Source of the DNA: Thermoplasmata archaeon
Lineage (GTDB): Archaea; Thermoplasmatota; Thermoplasmata; Lutacidiplasmatales; UBA184
NCBI GenBank assembly: GCA_030039135.1
Contig: JASHQN010000182.1
Location: 1 to 6,237 of the forward strand
Direction of reading: 5' to 3'
Length of the DNA stretch: 6,237 nucleotides
The translations under genes and the position numbers were made by a program. Positions 5,382-6,237 of this stretch are shown here, one piece after another; the stretch's first letter is position 1, and each line of letters begins with the position of its first letter. The notes beneath the pieces were generated by a model that saw only the letters and a program-made list of their open reading frames with translations, did no database searches and was not told where the DNA came from.

Positions 5382-5948
5382 CTATTTGCGGAGCCGCTTT
5401 CGATGCCCCGGGCCCCGGGAGGGCCCGGCCGCGACCCCACAGCGGCGCGCGAGCCTGCGGAGTTCGGCGGGCGTAATCCACTCTACCTTGAGATAGTCGA
5501 GCAGTTCGCGGTCGGTCATCCCGATCCGTCGGCCCTCCTCCACCGTGAGGCGGTACGCCTCGATCTCGGACGGCGCGTCGACGTAGCTCAAACGCGGGTA
5601 GAAGAGCTTGCGCCCTTCGCGGAACTGCCGCACGTGGCAGAGTTCGTGGACCACGTCGAGATACACCGTGCGCAAGGGGCTGTCGCGCAGGTGGTGGGTG
5701 CTCACGAGCAAGTGCCCGTCAACGTCGCTCGTGCCCATGTATCCGAACCGCGCCGAAAAGAACTCCACGCGAAGCGATCGGAGGACCCGGCCGGTGCGTC
5801 CTCCAAACAGTTTCCGGACGGTGGGGACGTTTTCAAAACCGCGGAAGAACCGCGTGAACGGGTAGAGCTTCGTTGGCGCCGATCGCTCGATCCGCACTCC
5901 TAGATCTCGATCGGTTACCATCGAGGTAGGCCTCGGCTCCCGAGACAT
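5382..5948 (-). CDS. HExxH metallopeptidase-like protein, family uncertain
   Basis: The product is 188 aa from ATG 5948. A helix with V99-V100-H101-E102-L103-C104-H105-V106 carries the HExxH zinc site. About 23 residues on, S127-E128-I129-E130-A131-Y132 supplies a glutamate that could be the third zinc ligand, as in gluzincins, where a second helix carries the Glu and a small residue follows nearby. The N-terminal half (55-95) looks like beta strands leading to the active-site helix. The C-terminal 20 residues are basic, and residues 137-170 are two helices. There is no signal peptide or TM segment, so a cytosolic enzyme is likely. The build recalls small HExxH proteins of the SprT/ImmA-like type, but I cannot place it in a named family. 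An in-frame ATG at 5921 (residue 10) is an alternative start, and no TATA element sits at the leaderless distance from either. A perfect 8-bp inverted repeat lies in its last codons. Confidence 0.75.
   Translation of the reverse strand: MSREPRPTSMVTDRDLGVRIERSAPTKLYPFTRFFRGFENVPTVRKLFGGRTGRVLRSLRVEFFSARFGYMGTSDVDGHLLVSTHHLRDSPLRTVYLDVVHELCHVRQFREGRKLFYPRLSYVDAPSEIEAYRLTVEEGRRIGMTDRELLDYLKVEWITPAELRRLARRCGVAAGPSRGPGHRKRLRK
5408..5428. repeat. Perfect 8-bp inverted repeat at a gene's 3' end
   Basis: CCGGGCCC (5408-5415) and GGGCCCGG (5421-5428) can pair around a 5-nt loop. It falls inside the codons for the basic tail of the metallopeptidase-like protein, about 24 nt before its TAG. It may fold in the mRNA, but GC-only repeats of this length are not rare in such DNA. 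Confidence 0.5.
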
Positions 5949-6161
5949 GCGGGTGGTCTAAGTCACTTCCGTGGCGCCGAGGTAAGAGCCACCTTGCCCG
6001 TCGCCCGCGACTAGCAGAGCCATCGTGGCCCGTACGGCCGATCCCGCACCTTACCGTCCGGTCGAGCCCGTTCATCGAAGAGACGGTAGCGACTGGCCGC
6101 CCTCCTTCCGAGGAGCGAAAGGGGCTGGCGGTGTTCTGCGCGACAGCGACGCCCCCTGCCG

Positions 6162-6170
6162 GCTTTTATC
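6162..6170 (+). promoter_or_regulatory. TATA-like element near the right edge
   Basis: CTTTTATC (6163-6170) is a strong A/T island in GC-rich DNA and resembles the TTTAT boxes upstream of other genes here. The predicted start, about 27 nt on (near 6190-6195), has no ATG, GTG or TTG, unlike the protein genes. It falls on the 5' arm of a hairpin instead. On the minus strand the same bases read GATAAAAG and might promote leftward transcription toward the metallopeptidase gene. Confidence 0.45.
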
Positions 6171-6189
6171 GGGCGTGCGGGTTCCGCTC

Positions 6190-6208
6190 GCCGGAGAGCG
6201 GCTCCGGC
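6190..6208 (+). repeat. 7-bp hairpin at the predicted transcription start
   Basis: GCCGGAG (6190-6196) and CTCCGGC (6202-6208) pair perfectly around a 5-nt loop. The stem starts where a transcript from the TATA-like element at 6163-6170 would begin. It could be the 5' end of a structured RNA that leaves the window, or a 5' leader hairpin of a gene outside it. I cannot match it to a known RNA from 48 bases. Confidence 0.4.
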
Positions 6209-6237
6209 CGTCCAGCGGGCGCAGGTCTCGCCGAGGC

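Larger units (their letters stand above)
5949..6237. other. Right-edge region without a convincing gene
   Basis: The last 289 bp carry no reading frame that looks like protein; a minus-strand frame across 5833-6075 is arginine-rich and shadows the metallopeptidase-like gene. I found no tRNA-like T-arm or cloverleaf. It presumably holds the metallopeptidase promoter, though the minus-strand A/T elements (around 5960-5964 and 5982-5986) are not at the leaderless distance from its ATG. The main structure is the TATA-like element and hairpin at 6162-6208. Confidence 0.5.

Noticed and set aside
4547..5440. 297-codon minus-strand frame across the proline-rich membrane protein
   Set aside because: It is another frame of the same strand, rich in R, P, G and S without hydrophobic segments; the TATA box and TM pattern favour the 4807-5238 gene.
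5949..6160. Possible tRNA or small RNA upstream of the metallopeptidase-like gene
   Set aside because: GGTCGAGCCC near 6060 faintly resembles a T-arm, but no acceptor, D-arm or anticodon pairing fits around it on either strand.
1..6237. CRISPR array, insertion sequence, toxin-antitoxin pair or defence system
   Set aside because: I saw no regularly spaced repeats, terminal inverted repeats, transposase motifs or paired small genes with such signatures.

Overview
This is a 6.2-kb piece of a GC-rich genome that looks archaeal, most likely a high-GC member of the Thermoplasmatota; the phylum is an inference. Promoter layout is the main evidence. Several genes have a TATA-like A/T island in GC-rich DNA whose centre lies 27-30 nt upstream of the first base of the start codon, with no convincing Shine-Dalgarno sequence. 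This is the archaeal leaderless arrangement. It is clearest at the proline-rich membrane protein (TATA 5262-5268, ATG at 5238), the SRPBCC protein (TATA 865-870, ATG at 895) and the zinc-ribbon protein (TATA 3120-3127, GTG at 3151), and roughly holds for the multi-pass membrane protein (TATA 4578-4583, TTG at 4550). A Sulfolobus-type alcohol dehydrogenase and a zinc-ribbon/two-TM protein fit the same picture.

Layout. Bases 3-122 (+) are the 3' end of a YCII-family gene cut by the window edge. A thioredoxin-fold gene with a one-cysteine CSPT active site follows on the minus strand (204-584). A 310-bp gap holds the promoter of a plus-strand SRPBCC (START-like) gene (895-1380). That gene converges with, and overlaps by 11 bp, a zinc-dependent alcohol dehydrogenase on the minus strand (1370-2440). 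The dehydrogenase is translationally coupled (TAATG) to an upstream Nudix-fold gene with a degenerate Nudix box (2440-2994). Divergent to that pair is the zinc-ribbon membrane protein (3151-3555). It converges on a six- to seven-TM membrane protein on the minus strand (3678-4550). A 256-bp gap holds that gene's promoter, repeated CTGACC half-sites, a 9-bp hairpin and a doubtful 74-codon plus-strand frame. Beyond it are a small three-TM protein with a proline-rich N-terminus (4807-5238, minus) and a small HExxH metallopeptidase-like protein (5382-5948, minus). The last 289 bp have no convincing gene but end with a TATA-like element followed, at the expected start distance, by a 7-bp hairpin.

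The genes look like ordinary chromosomal, mostly single-gene transcription units. Only the Nudix-like/dehydrogenase pair is an evident operon. I see no mobile element, CRISPR array, rRNA or tRNA, and no clear multi-gene novel system. The points most worth a second look are the monothiol thioredoxin, the coupled degenerate Nudix/dehydrogenase pair, the half-sites around the 4580 promoter, and the possible untranslated transcript at the right edge.
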